Shown here piece by piece: positions 1 through 12,407 of a DNA stretch of 64,000 nucleotides. Made by a program: the position numbers and the translations under genes. The notes beneath the pieces were generated by a model. The model did not search any database and had not been told where the DNA came from. It saw only the letters and a list, made by a program, of their open reading frames with translations. The stretch covers positions 24,806 to 88,805 of the forward strand of contig JTDE01002847.1 in the NCBI GenBank assembly GCA_014338405.1, read 5' to 3'. Position 1 is the first letter of the stretch; every line of letters begins with the position of its first letter. The DNA is from Paragonimus skrjabini miyazakii. Its lineage: Eukaryota > Platyhelminthes > Trematoda > Plagiorchiida > Troglotrematidae.

Positions 1-105
1 CACGCTGTTCATGAGACAACCGTGTTGACCACTGCGCCATTGACTTCGCATTAGGCACGACCGAATTATCACATGTGAACGCTGAACCATTTTCGCTTTT
101 ATTTA
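1..105 (-). mobile_element. tRNA-headed short repeat, truncated by window edge
   Basis: The first 105 bases match, on the minus strand, the tRNA-like head of the hammerhead-bearing short repeat found complete at 32,857-33,300. The polymerase III box A motif TGGCGCAGTGG lies at 29-39 (minus strand) and is a perfect match to the TRGCNNAGYGG consensus. Box B and the ribozyme would lie to the left of the window, so whether this copy has a ribozyme cannot be seen. The match fades near 105, at the segment that reads as CTTTCGC in other copies. Confidence 0.8.
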
Positions 106-1436
106 GTGCTATGGATAGACGAAGTAATGAGCTAGGAAATTACTTTTACAGAGTATTGATAGTTTTTGGAAAACTATGTTTAAGGACATGTATGTTGCTG
201 GTTTGTATACCGGATATGTAGTGCACCTAACAAACACACTAAGTAGTCGGTTACCGAGACCGGTGATCCTACTCAGGAGGTATCATCTCACTTGTGTTGC
301 GCAAATCATAAATAGCAGTATGGTCTTAGGCGTCGAAAGCTACAATGTTATAGAATCGGTCTAAAATGACCCCAGTTCTTTTGACAGGTACACCTCGCAC
401 TAATGCTTACCGTGTCAAACAATTGTTACTTTGCGGATAGAAATTATATTTCCTCGTCCTATTCGTATACTACATTTATCTGAACTGGCCGTCTTGCTGT
501 CAGTAAGTACCGTGTACAGGTTTGAAGTGGGGCTTTCCACTAAGGAGCGTTTAGTCTGGTCATATAAATCATATCTATTGACAGGTTGATAGTAACCCTT
601 AGTTCATGTCCATAGATGTTGTCACCGATTGGGACACACCACCCTAACTAAACACCCAGTTTAATCGCCTGTAAATTTCTAAATATTGGTACTCAGTACT
701 TTCAGATAAGTTTCTTAATGACCACAAAATTTCATTGTCAGTAGCCAACCACCTATGGCATAAACCTCGTCAATCCAGGTAACATATTTTCAAGTCTAGA
801 TGTAGTTACGGTAGGATAGAAGTAAGTGATCTAATCTGATGACAAGAAATCGAGTTTACAGTGACAGGGGTCACCATAACTCTCGAGTCACTGAATGGAA
901 TAGGCCGGGGGTATAAACTAGACAAGACAGGAGTGAAATCGATACAACCGTCCTGTTGAGCTTACTAAATGATTGGTTGAATTCGAGAAAGGTGGAGGGG
1001 GGAAATTTAGGCTTTATTCATTGAAAATGTCAGTCCATCCGGCTACCGGTGCAAACCATTTCGATAGTCCAATGACTTACAACTGTGGGTATCATGTTTA
1101 ATTGGCTCGACGTTTGTCAGCACAACATCGTGAACTCTGTCTAAAGAATGCCCGCAGATTTCGAAAACTCTCATCAATACATCGTATTCAACGTCATTAC
1201 GTGTGGTTTTCTAATGTTCATACAATGTTCGGCTGTTCTTATCCTCGACTATCGTACCATCGGGTCAATACTAACTTAAGAGTAGTCCTTGTATTTCCTA
1301 CTTCACAAGCGATTGTTAGTTACCTCGACATACATTGGGTCTTCAATGTACATCATGATGTTTTGCAGTGCTGTCGTTACATCTACGTCGTTTCAAACCC
1401 AGTAAATAGCTTCCGACTTCCTGTTCTCGAATGGAT
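106..1436. other. non-coding DNA, no recognised feature
   Basis: I see no gene, RNA or known repeat here. The only longer open frame, 1,102-1,503 plus, has no recognisable motif, does not begin at a convincing start and runs into the foldback arm at 1,441, so I do not call it a gene. Confidence 0.5.
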
Positions 1437-1440
1437 TAAT

Positions 1441-1766
1441 AAGAAGTCAATTTTGCAAACAGCTGTTTTCGGTAATTCTCATCAGGCTATTACAATTACA
1501 TAGGGCAAGTGCGAATTATATATGAAGATTATAACGTGTCACGACACTGATGAACGCATGTCTCATGACAGGCCCGTGTAACACTCCAACACATTCATCA
1601 ACATTCCCACCCTCCCCCAGTAGACTGTGATCCGTACCACTCCTGTGATTTTTGATGACCTATTTGACACGTTATAATTTTCATATATAATTCGCATTTG
1701 CCCTATGTAATTGTAATAGCCTGATGAGAATTACCGAAAACAGCTGTTTGCAAAATTGACTTCTTA
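1441..1766. repeat. foldback (inverted repeat) with about 100-bp arms
   Basis: The left arm 1,441-1,540 is close to the reverse complement of 1,666-1,766, around an unpaired middle of about 125 bp. Shared segments include AAACAGCTGTTT, CTCATCAGGCTATTAC on the left arm with its complement on the right, and the ACATAGGGCAA segment. The arms differ at few positions, so the insertion or inversion is fairly recent. No transposase frame lies between the arms. It could be a non-autonomous foldback or MITE-like element, or an inverted duplication of a local sequence; I cannot tell which. Confidence 0.8.
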
Positions 1767-4700
1767 TGAATTCTACGGGAATCTGGAGAGAATGGATTAA
1801 TGTCTATACTGTTCTGATCACTTGGCACCTTTGCTACCGAATTCAACACTGAGGTTAATTGTTTGTTAATAAAATGTTTGTGTGCTTGCCGTCACTCAGT
1901 ATGCCGGGTTACACGTGAGTTGGACACTGTCAAACCGTCCGAACCCAGAGTACAGCGGTTGAGTCAACCGGGTGCCGAAGTCATCACTGTGTAGTTGGTA
2001 GTTGGGGCCATTACTGGTAAGTTATCGCAAGTCTTAACAAGAGCAAATTCAGAAATCGATACCATTTTTAGAAAAGTTCTGACCAAAATGGTCGTATGAA
2101 CGAGAGAGATGAAGTCAGGTTTTAGTGCTGTCAAACTACTATTGATCGAAGATCGTTTTAAGAACAGCATAACGTTTAATAAAAATAAATCATCTTAAAG
2201 GCTAAATGCGAAATCTGATAATCTTGACTGGTTTGGTTGAAGTGCTGTAATCCCAAGTCAGGCGTATTGATCTAAAAATGTCGTCAATGGTCTGCAGTTT
2301 CTCTGGTTCTAGAAGTAACACTTAATCAGACCCGTTCAAGCAAGGTAGTAAAACAAAACGCTGTATGTAACAAAAGTCTGTCAGTGGAGGCATTTTGAAC
2401 ATACGCGGCCGTTGGTTGACTATAAATCTTCATAAGTTTGTGTGACTGTTTTACATGTCGGGAAGTGTGGATGTCGCCTTTTGAAAATGTCCTACTTGGA
2501 ATGCCATGTGGATCATACATGTCTTATTTCAGTTATAGTCGACACATTACTAACGAGTGCCTCAAAAGAAGGTTCAAACTTTAACATGCATAGTGATAAG
2601 CATAAAACTTTCACATCCTAGATATTGATAATTAAGTTCTCGTTTGTTTCGTTGAGGTGGTTGCGATTTCATTGGAAGTATTTTGTTGTTGTTTGTTATT
2701 TTTGTTGTGAATTATTGACAGCATATTGTCAAACACACTCGCACGATTGGTTGTTCACGGTACAGTTACTGTTTCCAGCCAATTCGCGTTATTCGTCCCC
2801 TATTTTAACGGTCAACTGTAACAACTAATTATCCTCAGTGTATAGCTTTTGCCTGATTTCATAACCAGTCATGTAAATTTGAAATTTTTAAATAAACCAT
2901 TTCTTTTTGTACATTCTACCATCGTCAAGTTGTTCACAACTGCCACCTTAAGGATGTCTTTCTGACCAGACTGCTATGTTGTAAGATGAGGTTTCATTGT
3001 TCCTGTAACCCAGTTTTTGACGCTTTGCAAAAATGTCACATGCTTCGTTTGATTGCCAATTTATCGGTTTCTATGGGTTTATTAATTACACACCACTTAA
3101 GTGATATACCTGAATCTTCTCGTACAGATATAATGCACGTTCTTAAGTGAAGTTCTCCCTTGTCGTGCAAGAATCGAAGACACCCCCCATTATCACCTGT
3201 CTTGCCAATCGATTTTGATTTTCTACTGAAGAAGAACAAGCTTGGTTAAAGTGTTCTAGCTTTCTACTAATCTGTCTTAAGCATCTACAGTGCTAAGTGT
3301 CTCTGAGAGAACGCATGTCTTTTGATAAAGTTCCATGGATTAGTAAATAAAAATGACCTCCCTTTCATAAGATAAACGTGGAACAGGTCGCCAAGTCAAA
3401 TATTTCCCAAAGTGAATTAGCCTCATTCAAGGACATTTTCTTGGTGTCAAGTTACATGTTGGCTGGATGTTTTAGGCTCATCCTAAGGTTTGATTGCGCA
3501 TTGCACAGATCAACTTTATCAGCTGGAGTAAACGCTGCAGAAACTAGGTTTGATTTACTATCCTGTAGTATACCCACATAAGCTTTCCACGTAATGCAGC
3601 ACTAGCATGAATTCATTCACTAGACGGCAATGTTCGTCACTATTACCGTATCGTGGCGGGACCGAACTGTAATGTATAGGTCACTGTTGTATGGGCAGGC
3701 TAGGTGTCTCACTTGTATTGAACAACCGGAGTTCATCTGCTTAGGTGAACAGGCATATTCACAAGTACTAAGTCCTCCGAGAACGAGAATCCATTTCACC
3801 ATGCTCCTTAGAAGCGGAACGATCGAGGGCAAAGTACACTGCGAAGACTGCAATATAATTTGGAAGACACTGAATGCGATTTGCACACCGTTCGTTCAAT
3901 GAATATTTGATTACTTCAATAACGACGTAAAAACAAGTAGAACTGGGCAGTTAATCAGCGCATAGTTAGAAGCAAACAGTAGAATACACTGGTTGATCGA
4001 CGAGTGGATCTTTCCTATTCCTGGGCAGATTTGCATATTTCCAATGGCCAACGGATCCAAGTAATAACCACATATAGAAAAAAACAGACATCCTGAAATT
4101 TATGATGTTCAGCAATTTGATTCAGTCTTATTCAATTCTTAATACTTCAGTAGTTTCTTCCTTGGATACCAGTTTTAAACCAGGCAACTAGTCAGTTTAA
4201 TACAGCTGGTTTTGATTTTTGTTTTTCATCGTCTAAAGATCAGACTCGTTTCTTCGAAGCTGCATGTTCATTACTTCTCTTGTCAGCTTTAAATATTTAG
4301 ACATAAGTGAAAATTAACCAGCCCCTGTTGCCAAACGGTGCGCAAACTGATCACAAGCAGAACGGACGAACATCATTTCCGTTGCAGTTTGTTAGTCAGC
4401 TTGTCTGTCTACACAACTGCTGCTCAGTCTGAACTCACTGAAAACAACTTGGCTACTTTTGACAGAGAGAAACTGTGGTTGGTTACCGTCTCGTCGACCA
4501 GTGTTCCATACCCCCTTGGACGCATAAATGCGAGAAGCGCCAATACCAGAGATTGCCTATTGCGTGACCAACCAAAGTTATCACAGTTGGTCTTCCCATT
4601 TATTTTCCGTCTCCTTCAAGCAGTTCAGTCTCTTATCTTTACATATGTATGTGGTATTAATAAACTTTCTTCTAGGCCATTCGTTTTATTCAACTAATCT

Positions 4701-6984
4701 GATTTTTGTGGCAATCTGACCGTCATCCATTTAGTATGATAGTCAATCGGGTGCAACTGGACTGACTAGCTGATAGTTAGTTGACTGTCAGACGGACTGG
4801 ATGGCTGGCGAAGGTGGAGGTCACCGTGCACAATACATACCCTCATACCCTAGTATATGAAATTAGCAAGCAGATAACAAACTGGAGTAAAGTGCTCAAC
4901 CAGGAACAGTGGACCCATATTAATTGTATCGTGCAAGCAAATGCTTGTGTATCACTTGTTTCTATGGTTCATTCTTTTGGACATTCGTTCAAGTAAGTTG
5001 GATGAGAATGAAATCATTGTTCTGTATAAATGAAGTCTCGTGAAAGATCATTTTGTGGTTGAAATTTGGGAAGAGGTCATAGACGTGTTTCAGTAAGTAC
5101 GGTACTTTAACCGAGCAGCTTTTTAAAAGAATTTGAAACAGCCTGTAGTGACATGTCTGTCTCGTCGTTTATAACAACAATTCAACCGTGACCTGAGTGT
5201 GTGTCTAGGTCGAAGAGACCAATATCGTGTCCTGTTTTCTCTTGGTGTCACAAAAATCTAAATATTCACAATTGACTAATAGTTGTAGGTTAGTGAAGTA
5301 ACCTCATTCTGAAGGAGATGAACATACGCATTTCACACAAAAATTGCGGTATAATGAGGGTTAACAATATTATCTTGAAATTTAGTTTTAGTAAAAATTC
5401 ATTGATCTAATCGTTTGTATTAGTTCACTGAAGTAGTTTTATTAATCGAAGTATGGAAAGTTATGTGTTGTCGAAGTTATGACTGATAGTGAGACGTTTG
5501 ACGTTATAGTCATTTCAGCGTAAGACATGCGGTGCCCACTGTTCGGGAAAGGCAAAAAATGAAAATGATCTTGCTTGGCTGGTTGTTTTTTAATTTGACT
5601 TAAATGGTGAGGTAACAATATTAACAGGTTGATCTCCGTTCAGTAAAAACATACTCTTGAGGCAAAGATGAACTACCCAGAAACAGACAAGATTTTGATA
5701 TAACATGCTAGATCACTGACCCAGAACCAAGAAAAAGGATACGTGCGGCAACAACACTCATTGGAAAAACGAGGCGAGTTCCATTAGGCCACAGAGGCTC
5801 TAAATTTATAGATCCAGTGGAGAACAAATTACTTTACAGAGGGGCATTAGAAAATGTACTCGTGAGAACAGTTCACATAATGTACAGGCGTTCGATCTCG
5901 CAGCTGCAATCTAATTAAGCTCAATGAAATGAGTGAGTTAAAACATATCAATTAACTCGAAGCCGGATCGATCAATCGATATGACGTGATTCACCTTTGC
6001 TGCTTTGTTAGGAGATGCGCCTCCTAACAATTTTCAAGTATATTTATGACAACCGTGTAGATGAGTTAATACCCCCCATCCCCCCAAAAGCCGGTTGTCC
6101 TTTTACAGTACATTCAAAACTAGGTCGGTTTGATTGCTATAGAACTGTCAACAAAATCGAGACTGTATCAGTTCACAGTTTGTTCTGCCGTCCGGTCTTG
6201 AAGATAGCAAACTGCACTGCTTTACCTAACTAGAGTATCATTGAGTCCTACATCATAAACGGAAATTTTATTCTTCACGAAACACAAAGCACATTGATCT
6301 GAGCTAGGCATTATCGTCGCACAAGTAAATTCTGAATGCTTTATTTTGTGCTCCATATGTTTTACATTTCATCTTCATTTAATTATAATGACAGATGTTT
6401 GGACAAATGCTTTCTGTTGCTTGTATTGTTTTTAACCTCATAGTTTGGAATGAACCTTAGCAATTTAGTATACTTTTACGTATCGATAATCTTTTCTAAA
6501 GGTTGTCCGATAAAACACTGGTACAGAGAGCAAACAATGGTACACTCATATTGATCGAATCTGGTGAATAACGAAAGGGGTGCCCAATTTGCTTTTCTTC
6601 TCCTCATTGATTATTAGCAGTCATCAGGGCGGGTCCCCAAACAATTTATTAATGGAAATCGTGAACACCTAAGTACCCTTTATCCAGTTCATCAAGATGG
6701 CGAGAAGACGTACATTGTGAGATGCAGGCATTTCATTTACTCTCATCAGTTGATTACACAAAACATTCAGTTATATGGATTCAGGGCATGGCAACAAAAC
6801 AGTGAGATGAAAGAACAGTATATGGGTTCAGTCAGGGTTCACTGCCACGGTAACAAAATTGATTGCGTCAGCATCGTTTGGCCAACTGAGGGCCGGTGCG
6901 TGACGCTGGATTAACAATGCCTCGGGGAACGCTAACAACCAAAGGTTGAGATTGTGCAAAGAAACTGTGCATGGCTGACCGTCT
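1767..6984. other. non-coding DNA, no recognised gene
   Basis: No exon with domain similarity, RNA gene or identified repeat was found. Open frames at 3,620-3,902 (both strands) and 4,338-4,697 (plus, GTG start) are under 120 codons, carry no motif that I recognise and lack convincing splice context. Confidence 0.45.
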
Positions 6985-7375
6985 AATGTTTGAAGGGAAG
7001 CTCTTGAGGAATGTTCTGCTTGCAAATAGGTATCCGCTCAAATTTGTTGAAATTCATTGCAAGCAGTGAGTGGCTAGCTCTCAGCCACAATCAGCACCGA
7101 AGAAGCAGGTTTTGTCAACCTTCCTTGTACAGGAGGCTACAATATTACCGATGTTGTTCAAAAGTTGGAAGTTGTCATTGATCGCACGTATCTTGCAGTA
7201 GAATTGCCTGTTACTTTCCACCCGCAGGATGAGTCTCCACTGCCCCGATCGTTCTTTCTCTGGAAACTCTGCCTCTCGCATCATCTACCAGTTCACCTGC
7301 AATTGCAGTGACTAATACATCAGCAGAACGGACTAAAACGGAAGCGGAGCGCATTCCCAAGTGGCTAGTGTAAAC
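6985..7375 (+). mobile_element. Penelope-like element fragment, connector plus GIY-YIG nuclease
   Basis: Translated in shifting frames, this stretch follows the order of a PLE between reverse transcriptase and nuclease. It starts with a motif resembling the NGYP segment (LLANRYPLKF), then FVNLPCTGG resembling the LPFKGD block, then DRTYLAVEL, and finally IIYQFTCNCSD, a defective YIGRT (YISRT) and IPKWL, which belong to the GIY-YIG endonuclease. Stops and frameshifts break the reading, so the copy is dead. The C-terminal SIARH and LCVQK blocks are missing, because the next PLE copy begins about 115 bases downstream in the same orientation. Confidence 0.75.
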
Positions 7376-7489
7376 AATGCTGTTTTTTAGCAAGACCTGA
7401 GCAATAATTGACAGAACAGTTATCTTCAGTGCATCTGTGCAAGTGATAGATCGATGATATATTTTTCTCATCGCAGACAATCAGCTGCA

Positions 7490-8309
7490 AGCACAGAGCT
7501 TAATTCATCGAATAAATGCTTTGCATCCAAACACGCACTTCAGTGTGGAGAGCGATAATCAAAACAGTCAACCATTTCTGGATATGTGCATCAGGAGAAA
7601 TGCAAATGATTCGGTTCAACGAAGCGTCCATCGCAAGAATACTTGAGCACGTCAATACCTGCATTTTGAAAGCTTTGCTCCCTGTATATGCACTGAAGAC
7701 ATTATTTAAGAAGAGATGGCCCTGTTAGAGTCCACCCAAGAGCTAAACGGCTACCCTAAACCGTTTATTGCAAGATTTAAATAATCCATTGACAGTGTCA
7801 AAATAACCAGTATTTCTTCATTTTCCCTTTAAGGGTGATCATGTTTGCCAACCTATTCACCGTCCTCCGGTTAGTTCTATCGCAAGAACATACGTTGCAG
7901 TTGTCCCAGTGATTCTGTCCGGAACATTCCGCAATTTGACGCCCTGTGTAAAACAACCGGAACTTGAGTCAGCCAAATCCAATGTTATCTATGAATATCG
8001 ATGTAGATGCGGGACATTCTACGTAGACAGAACTGAGCGCCAGTTGCTAACCGAAGTCACTGAGCATATCCAGAAGTGGGTCAAGAAAAAGCTTGACGTC
8101 ACAGTCGGGCATAGAAACAAGGAGCCTACATCATCCATCGCACGCCATATTCCGATGACAACACCAATACGATCCTACAACGGCACTTCGCGTTATCTAC
8201 TTAACGTCAAACAGTCGAACACTGCGCTATGCTGAAGCTGTTGCCAACAGAAAGTTCAAATCCGTGTTGTGTGTCCAGAAGCTGCTTGTAGGGTTGTCAC
8301 TGCCTTGAT
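7490..8309 (+). mobile_element. Penelope-like element fragment, RT C-terminus to GIY-YIG end
   Basis: This is a second, longer PLE piece head-to-tail with the preceding one. In order it shows the end of the reverse transcriptase (INALHPNTHFSVES, QPFLDMCIRR, RQYLHFES), the connector ELNGYPKPFI, the block LHFPFKGDH and ARTYVAVVPVIL, the GIY-YIG nuclease (VIYEYRCRCGTFYVDRTE) and the C-terminal blocks SSIARHI, RYAEAV and LCVQK, ending in LSLP and a stop. From 7,909 to 8,235 the frame is open, with a frameshift just before RYAEAV; further upstream there are several in-frame stops. YVDRT replaces the usual YIGRT. PLEs are retroelements whose single polyprotein joins a reverse transcriptase to a GIY-YIG endonuclease. 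This copy lacks the catalytic fingers and palm of the RT, so it is a 5'-truncated relic. Confidence 0.88.
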
Positions 8310-10798
8310 AGTGACAATGATTGTGCACTCTGATAATTGACTTTATCTGATATCTTGTTCGCTTTCTCATACTGACATACAAATAGACTGTAGTATGCGC
8401 TAGTTTGTGCGGACACAAATCGTGTAATATCAGCCAACTGTCTTCTTTACGCTAATTGTTGACGAGAAAAGATTGTCTCAGAGTTTACCGAAAGGTTGTT
8501 AATTGCCACTATAAGCAACAATCTCAATGCTCGTCCACAGACATACTTCGTCATTTAATCTAACCACGCTGTTTGCAGCTTCTGCATAATTGGATTAATG
8601 AGTTCATATCACACAAATATAAACAAAACTCATACATTGGGGAGAGACACTGTAAAAACACAGTAACTGTAAATTCAAGTAAGCAGGCAGTTGCAGGATA
8701 TAGGGGACGTGTTTTATGTGAAAAAAATGGACCGCGTGTGCCAGGAATTGAGTGACTGTGTCTGGATATCTTGGAACACAAATACCGACGCGACAGAAAT
8801 CTAAAATATTTCACATCCGGTTGTGTTGTAGTATTTTCTGGAGTACCTCGTTTTGTGTACAGTTAACTGAGGTTAGTGAAAATGAAATATTCATCACCTA
8901 TGGGTTACTCAGGCAAGTCTTGGAGTGAACTTGGACAAAATCACGAGAATACCTCATAAATATATTTATATATATTTCTTGCCTCTTCGAAACACATCTA
9001 GTGTACGCCGGGATGGCTATCACATGACATTAGTACATATCATCGTAAGAGTCTGCGCGGGCGAAGGTGTGGGTAGCAGTTGCACGGAATCATAATAAAA
9101 GAAGAGATGAACAATCATTTTCGACTCCAGCGGTAACTGTCAATGAATGCAAGTTACTTCCAATTTTTTCAGGTTTTCAAAAGTATTGCCTAATGGTTTT
9201 CAAAAGGGGTTGTCTCAGATTTATGTACAACATAAAAGAAGCGGCCAACTGTTTCTCTGTTCAAGGTGTACAGTCAAACATGTCCTAAAATTCCACTTCT
9301 TTCTCTACAAGAACCTTACAATGGACATCGGAAAATCTGATTGGTCCCAGTTACCAAAAAGCGAGAATGTCGATTCTTGTCAGTCTCGAACGCATTTGGC
9401 CTCGTCTGAAGTGAGAATAAGCTCATAGTTTTCAGACATCTCACTGGTCACGTAGAATTTTGAAACGATAACCAGTTCTGTATGAGTGGACTTGCTGAGA
9501 GAAGGTTGTACCGATATAGCCATCAAAGTAAAGGAATGTGCCTTGCTAAAAAACCAGGTGCAAATCACTGGTTATAGCTTACCGTCGACTGGTTTGATGA
9601 TGAGCAGAACGCAGCAGTGCGCAGGAGAAAAACCATACAGTTCCACGAAAACAGTACTTCAGTACGTACGTTTCAGTTCACAGTTACGTGATTCTTCGTT
9701 CCTTAGATGCATGAGTTAAACTGGCTAGCCTGTAGTTCTGATCCGAATCCCATCGAGATTAAATGGGAACATCTGCTTCACAAGTAAAAAATAATATTAA
9801 GCTCTAGGACTCATCGGTGAATTCCGTGGACATCAACAGTCAAGAATAGCATCATTTGGGTCCAGATATCGATTATGGTCACACCGTCGCCTAGTAAACT
9901 GAACATGAGGCATGTGATCACTCACAAGTCTATGAAATTAAAATGAAATCTTTTTGAGTTTGCTCCAAACAGAACGACACATGAGGTACTAACTCACTCG
10001 TAGGCGCACATAAAAACCAAAGATCCCAGCTGTGACCGTGTAGTTTGAGCCTATGACCTGCGTCTAACCAGTCCTGATTCATTTGAAAGAAGTGATATAA
10101 TAAATCTCCAAGATAGATAAATCCAAGATAGAATTTTTCCTAATAGACGGCATAAAGAAGTGGTGATGAAATGTAAACTCGTCTAATTTTATGACTGTTC
10201 TCATTAATATCTACTAAGGGCAATTTGGTGTCAAATAACTGTCGTTATTAAGTCATTCTATGATCTCAGTTACTTACATCCAAAAAGTAAACGGTTTGTG
10301 ACCTGCTATAAGAATATTATTTCCAAAATATCAGGTTATCGTATGGATTGTCATATGGTGTGTAAACTCATTTATTGACGTTCGAATTAGACGAGGTGGT
10401 TGAATCGCTTATGCAACCAGATGTAAACACCACATCCTTGTTGAACATTGTATTTACTTAAAAAAAAACATAATTTGCGAGATGAATCCAATTGTCACAG
10501 TTTTTTCAACTATTAAGCGCGTGATTTGAAAATTCATTTAAAAGTATAAAGGATTATGGACTAAAACCTAAAAACCTGCATTCTTAGTGACTACCTTACC
10601 TGCATCATCTTTATCCTCTCGGCGAATGGCTCACAGATCTATGATTGTGAATGATGACAATGAATCCTCATGGCTCCCGAATGTTTTCAAATATTTTGTT
10701 ATGCTTGAGTACTTGGGGGCAATTGTACCAAATTTATGAAATGATTAGCTTATATCTGATTAGTAATCGCATAACAGAGCTAATAAAATCAACCAACG
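8310..10798. other. non-coding DNA, no recognised gene
   Basis: No coding exon or classified repeat was recognised. Short open frames (for example 9,067-9,428 plus) have no motifs. The part right after 8,309 is probably the 3' untranslated tail of the upstream PLE. Confidence 0.4.
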
Positions 10799-11177
10799 AC
10801 TCACTTGATCGACAAAACATATTGTTTGGTTTGCATAACACTGTTAGAACACGAAAACCGGTAGATGCACGCATTTCGTATTGACTCATCAGTACCAAAT
10901 TTACAATAACATGAAACGGTTGTTTTATATCGAACAGTTAGGGGTGGGTAGGATGGATAGTTGATTGATGGGTTAGAAAAGGTCACTAAGTCCAGGGCAG
11001 GGTCAAATTCACGAACAATTGTTTCTGATCACACAGGGCCGGCTTCAGTCGAGTGATTGCGACAGCCTCAGCAAACCGCAAGAATCTTGAACTGGGATGA
11101 CCTAATAAGATTCGGAATGCACAAGCCAGATCGATGACGTGACCAGTGGTTAGGATGTGTCTGGCGATTGCGGACAC
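10799..11177 (-). mobile_element. Penelope-like element fragment, C-terminus and 3' tail
   Basis: On the minus strand 11,177-10,986 is open and encodes the classic PLE C-terminus: SAIARHILTTGHVIDLACAF, then RFLRFAEAVAITRLKPALC, QKQLFVNLTLPW and a stop. After the stop, minus-strand bases 10,985 to about 10,844 are similar to the sequence after the PLE at 18,790-20,225, for example CAACTATCCA and TTACAATAACATGAAA in complement. That shows a conserved 3' untranslated tail shared by two copies of one family. The YIGRT part of the nuclease is absent on this side. Confidence 0.88.
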
Positions 11178-11834
11178 TGGTTGTTTGCTTTTCTTATGCA
11201 GTTCAAACTGTAAAAGCAGACAATGCGACCTTTTCTATTAGCAGAAGCAGGTATAGAAATGTGACTATGTAATGATGACAGCAGTCAATTTCCCAGCGTA
11301 TTTGAATTGTTACTTTTAGTTGCTAGTTTGTCTAGAGTTACAGATTGCTCATTACTTCTTGAAGGTTATTACAAACATATTCACTTGACGCCAATATTTC
11401 TCTCTTCTTTTGTAATGCTTTTTTAAATGGTCAGTTGCTGTACTAAATCAGATCACTAGCTAGTTGTGAAGCGTTGATGGACAACCGATTGTCAAGCGTA
11501 TCTAATGAGCACAGCCCTCTCACCGATTGCTTGTTAAACATTACTTCAGTTACAATATTTTCGAACAAATCTAGTAAAAGTATATTTAAAGCTGCTGAAT
11601 TTATTGATTCACACAGGCTTAAATGAAAATCACATCGTTTGAAGTCTGGTTCGAAATAGACCTATGAAAATGGTTGATAACGTGACTTGTACAATCTGAA
11701 TATGAAAAAATCTAGGAACTCTTTAGAAATCGGATATCTCACAACTGTACCAAGTAAAAATCTAAACTGGTTCAAAACTGGACCGTCAGTCAGCTGTCAA
11801 CAACATACGGAGTGTCAGCTTTACCTAATTACAC
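11178..11834. other. non-coding DNA, no recognised feature
   Basis: Nothing could be assigned in this interval. It separates a minus-strand PLE C-terminus from a plus-strand piece that may be the start of another PLE reverse transcriptase. Confidence 0.4.
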
Positions 11835-12010
11835 TTGATGAGCTTAAACCTGGTTGTTCTTAAACCTGGAAAAGGATATGATACGGTTGCAGTAGACAAA
11901 TCGAGAATGGAGATGTTAGTCACACGAGCACCAATGTTTAAGTTTGATAATTAAACCGACAGATTTTGGTTGGTAGGGAAGCTAGGTAACAACCAACAAC
12001 GTACATTACT
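11835..12010 (+). mobile_element. possible PLE fragment, N-proximal reverse transcriptase
   Basis: The translation VVLKPGKGYDTVAVDKSRME resembles the block 'VxTKADKGxxVVVMDKxxY' that opens the PLE reverse transcriptase region, followed by a stop and a segment resembling the TxxFxxL spacer. The match rests on one block, so the assignment is tentative. It is in the opposite orientation to the neighbouring PLE pieces on both sides. Confidence 0.4.
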
Positions 12011-12314
12011 CCTGTACGGATTAATAAATAACTGTTTCTAATGTAACCCACGGGAACATGCAATTCGTATTATATTGATTATCCAAAGTTCGGAAGCCTG
12101 GGGTTGCACTATGTGTGACTGTTTGAACGATTAGTCCAGCAATTCATTAAATTTCCACATAGAGTATCATCTTATTCAATTCTATATAAAAATGCTGAAG
12201 TGGGTTGAGATGATTTAGATAGTTTTGATTGCGAATGTCCGTTTTAAATGTTACATTCAAGTATACTGGTATTTCTTTACGGCGGACCACCAGCTTTTGT
12301 ATGCATTCATTCGT

Positions 12315-12342
12315 TTATATATACATATACATATATATATAT
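12315..12342. repeat. AT-rich microsatellite
   Basis: This is a short run of TA/CA dinucleotides, seven or more TA units with two interruptions. It lies just beyond the 3' end of the minus-strand PLE fragment, where PLEs and other retroelements often have simple-repeat tails. Confidence 0.8.
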
Positions 12343-12407
12343 CTATGGGACATGGAGATAGAAACAACAATAAAAACAGTCAACTATCAGGTTTACATTA
12401 AACAAGG

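Noticed and set aside
1102..1503. 133-codon plus-strand open frame
   Set aside because: No motif, start not convincing, and the end falls inside the foldback arm; most likely chance.
1713..1750. Hammerhead-like motif in the right arm of the foldback
   Set aside because: CTGATGA, GAAA and a palindromic stem III are present, but the eight bases between the cores cannot form stem II and stem I pairs only at its first two positions.
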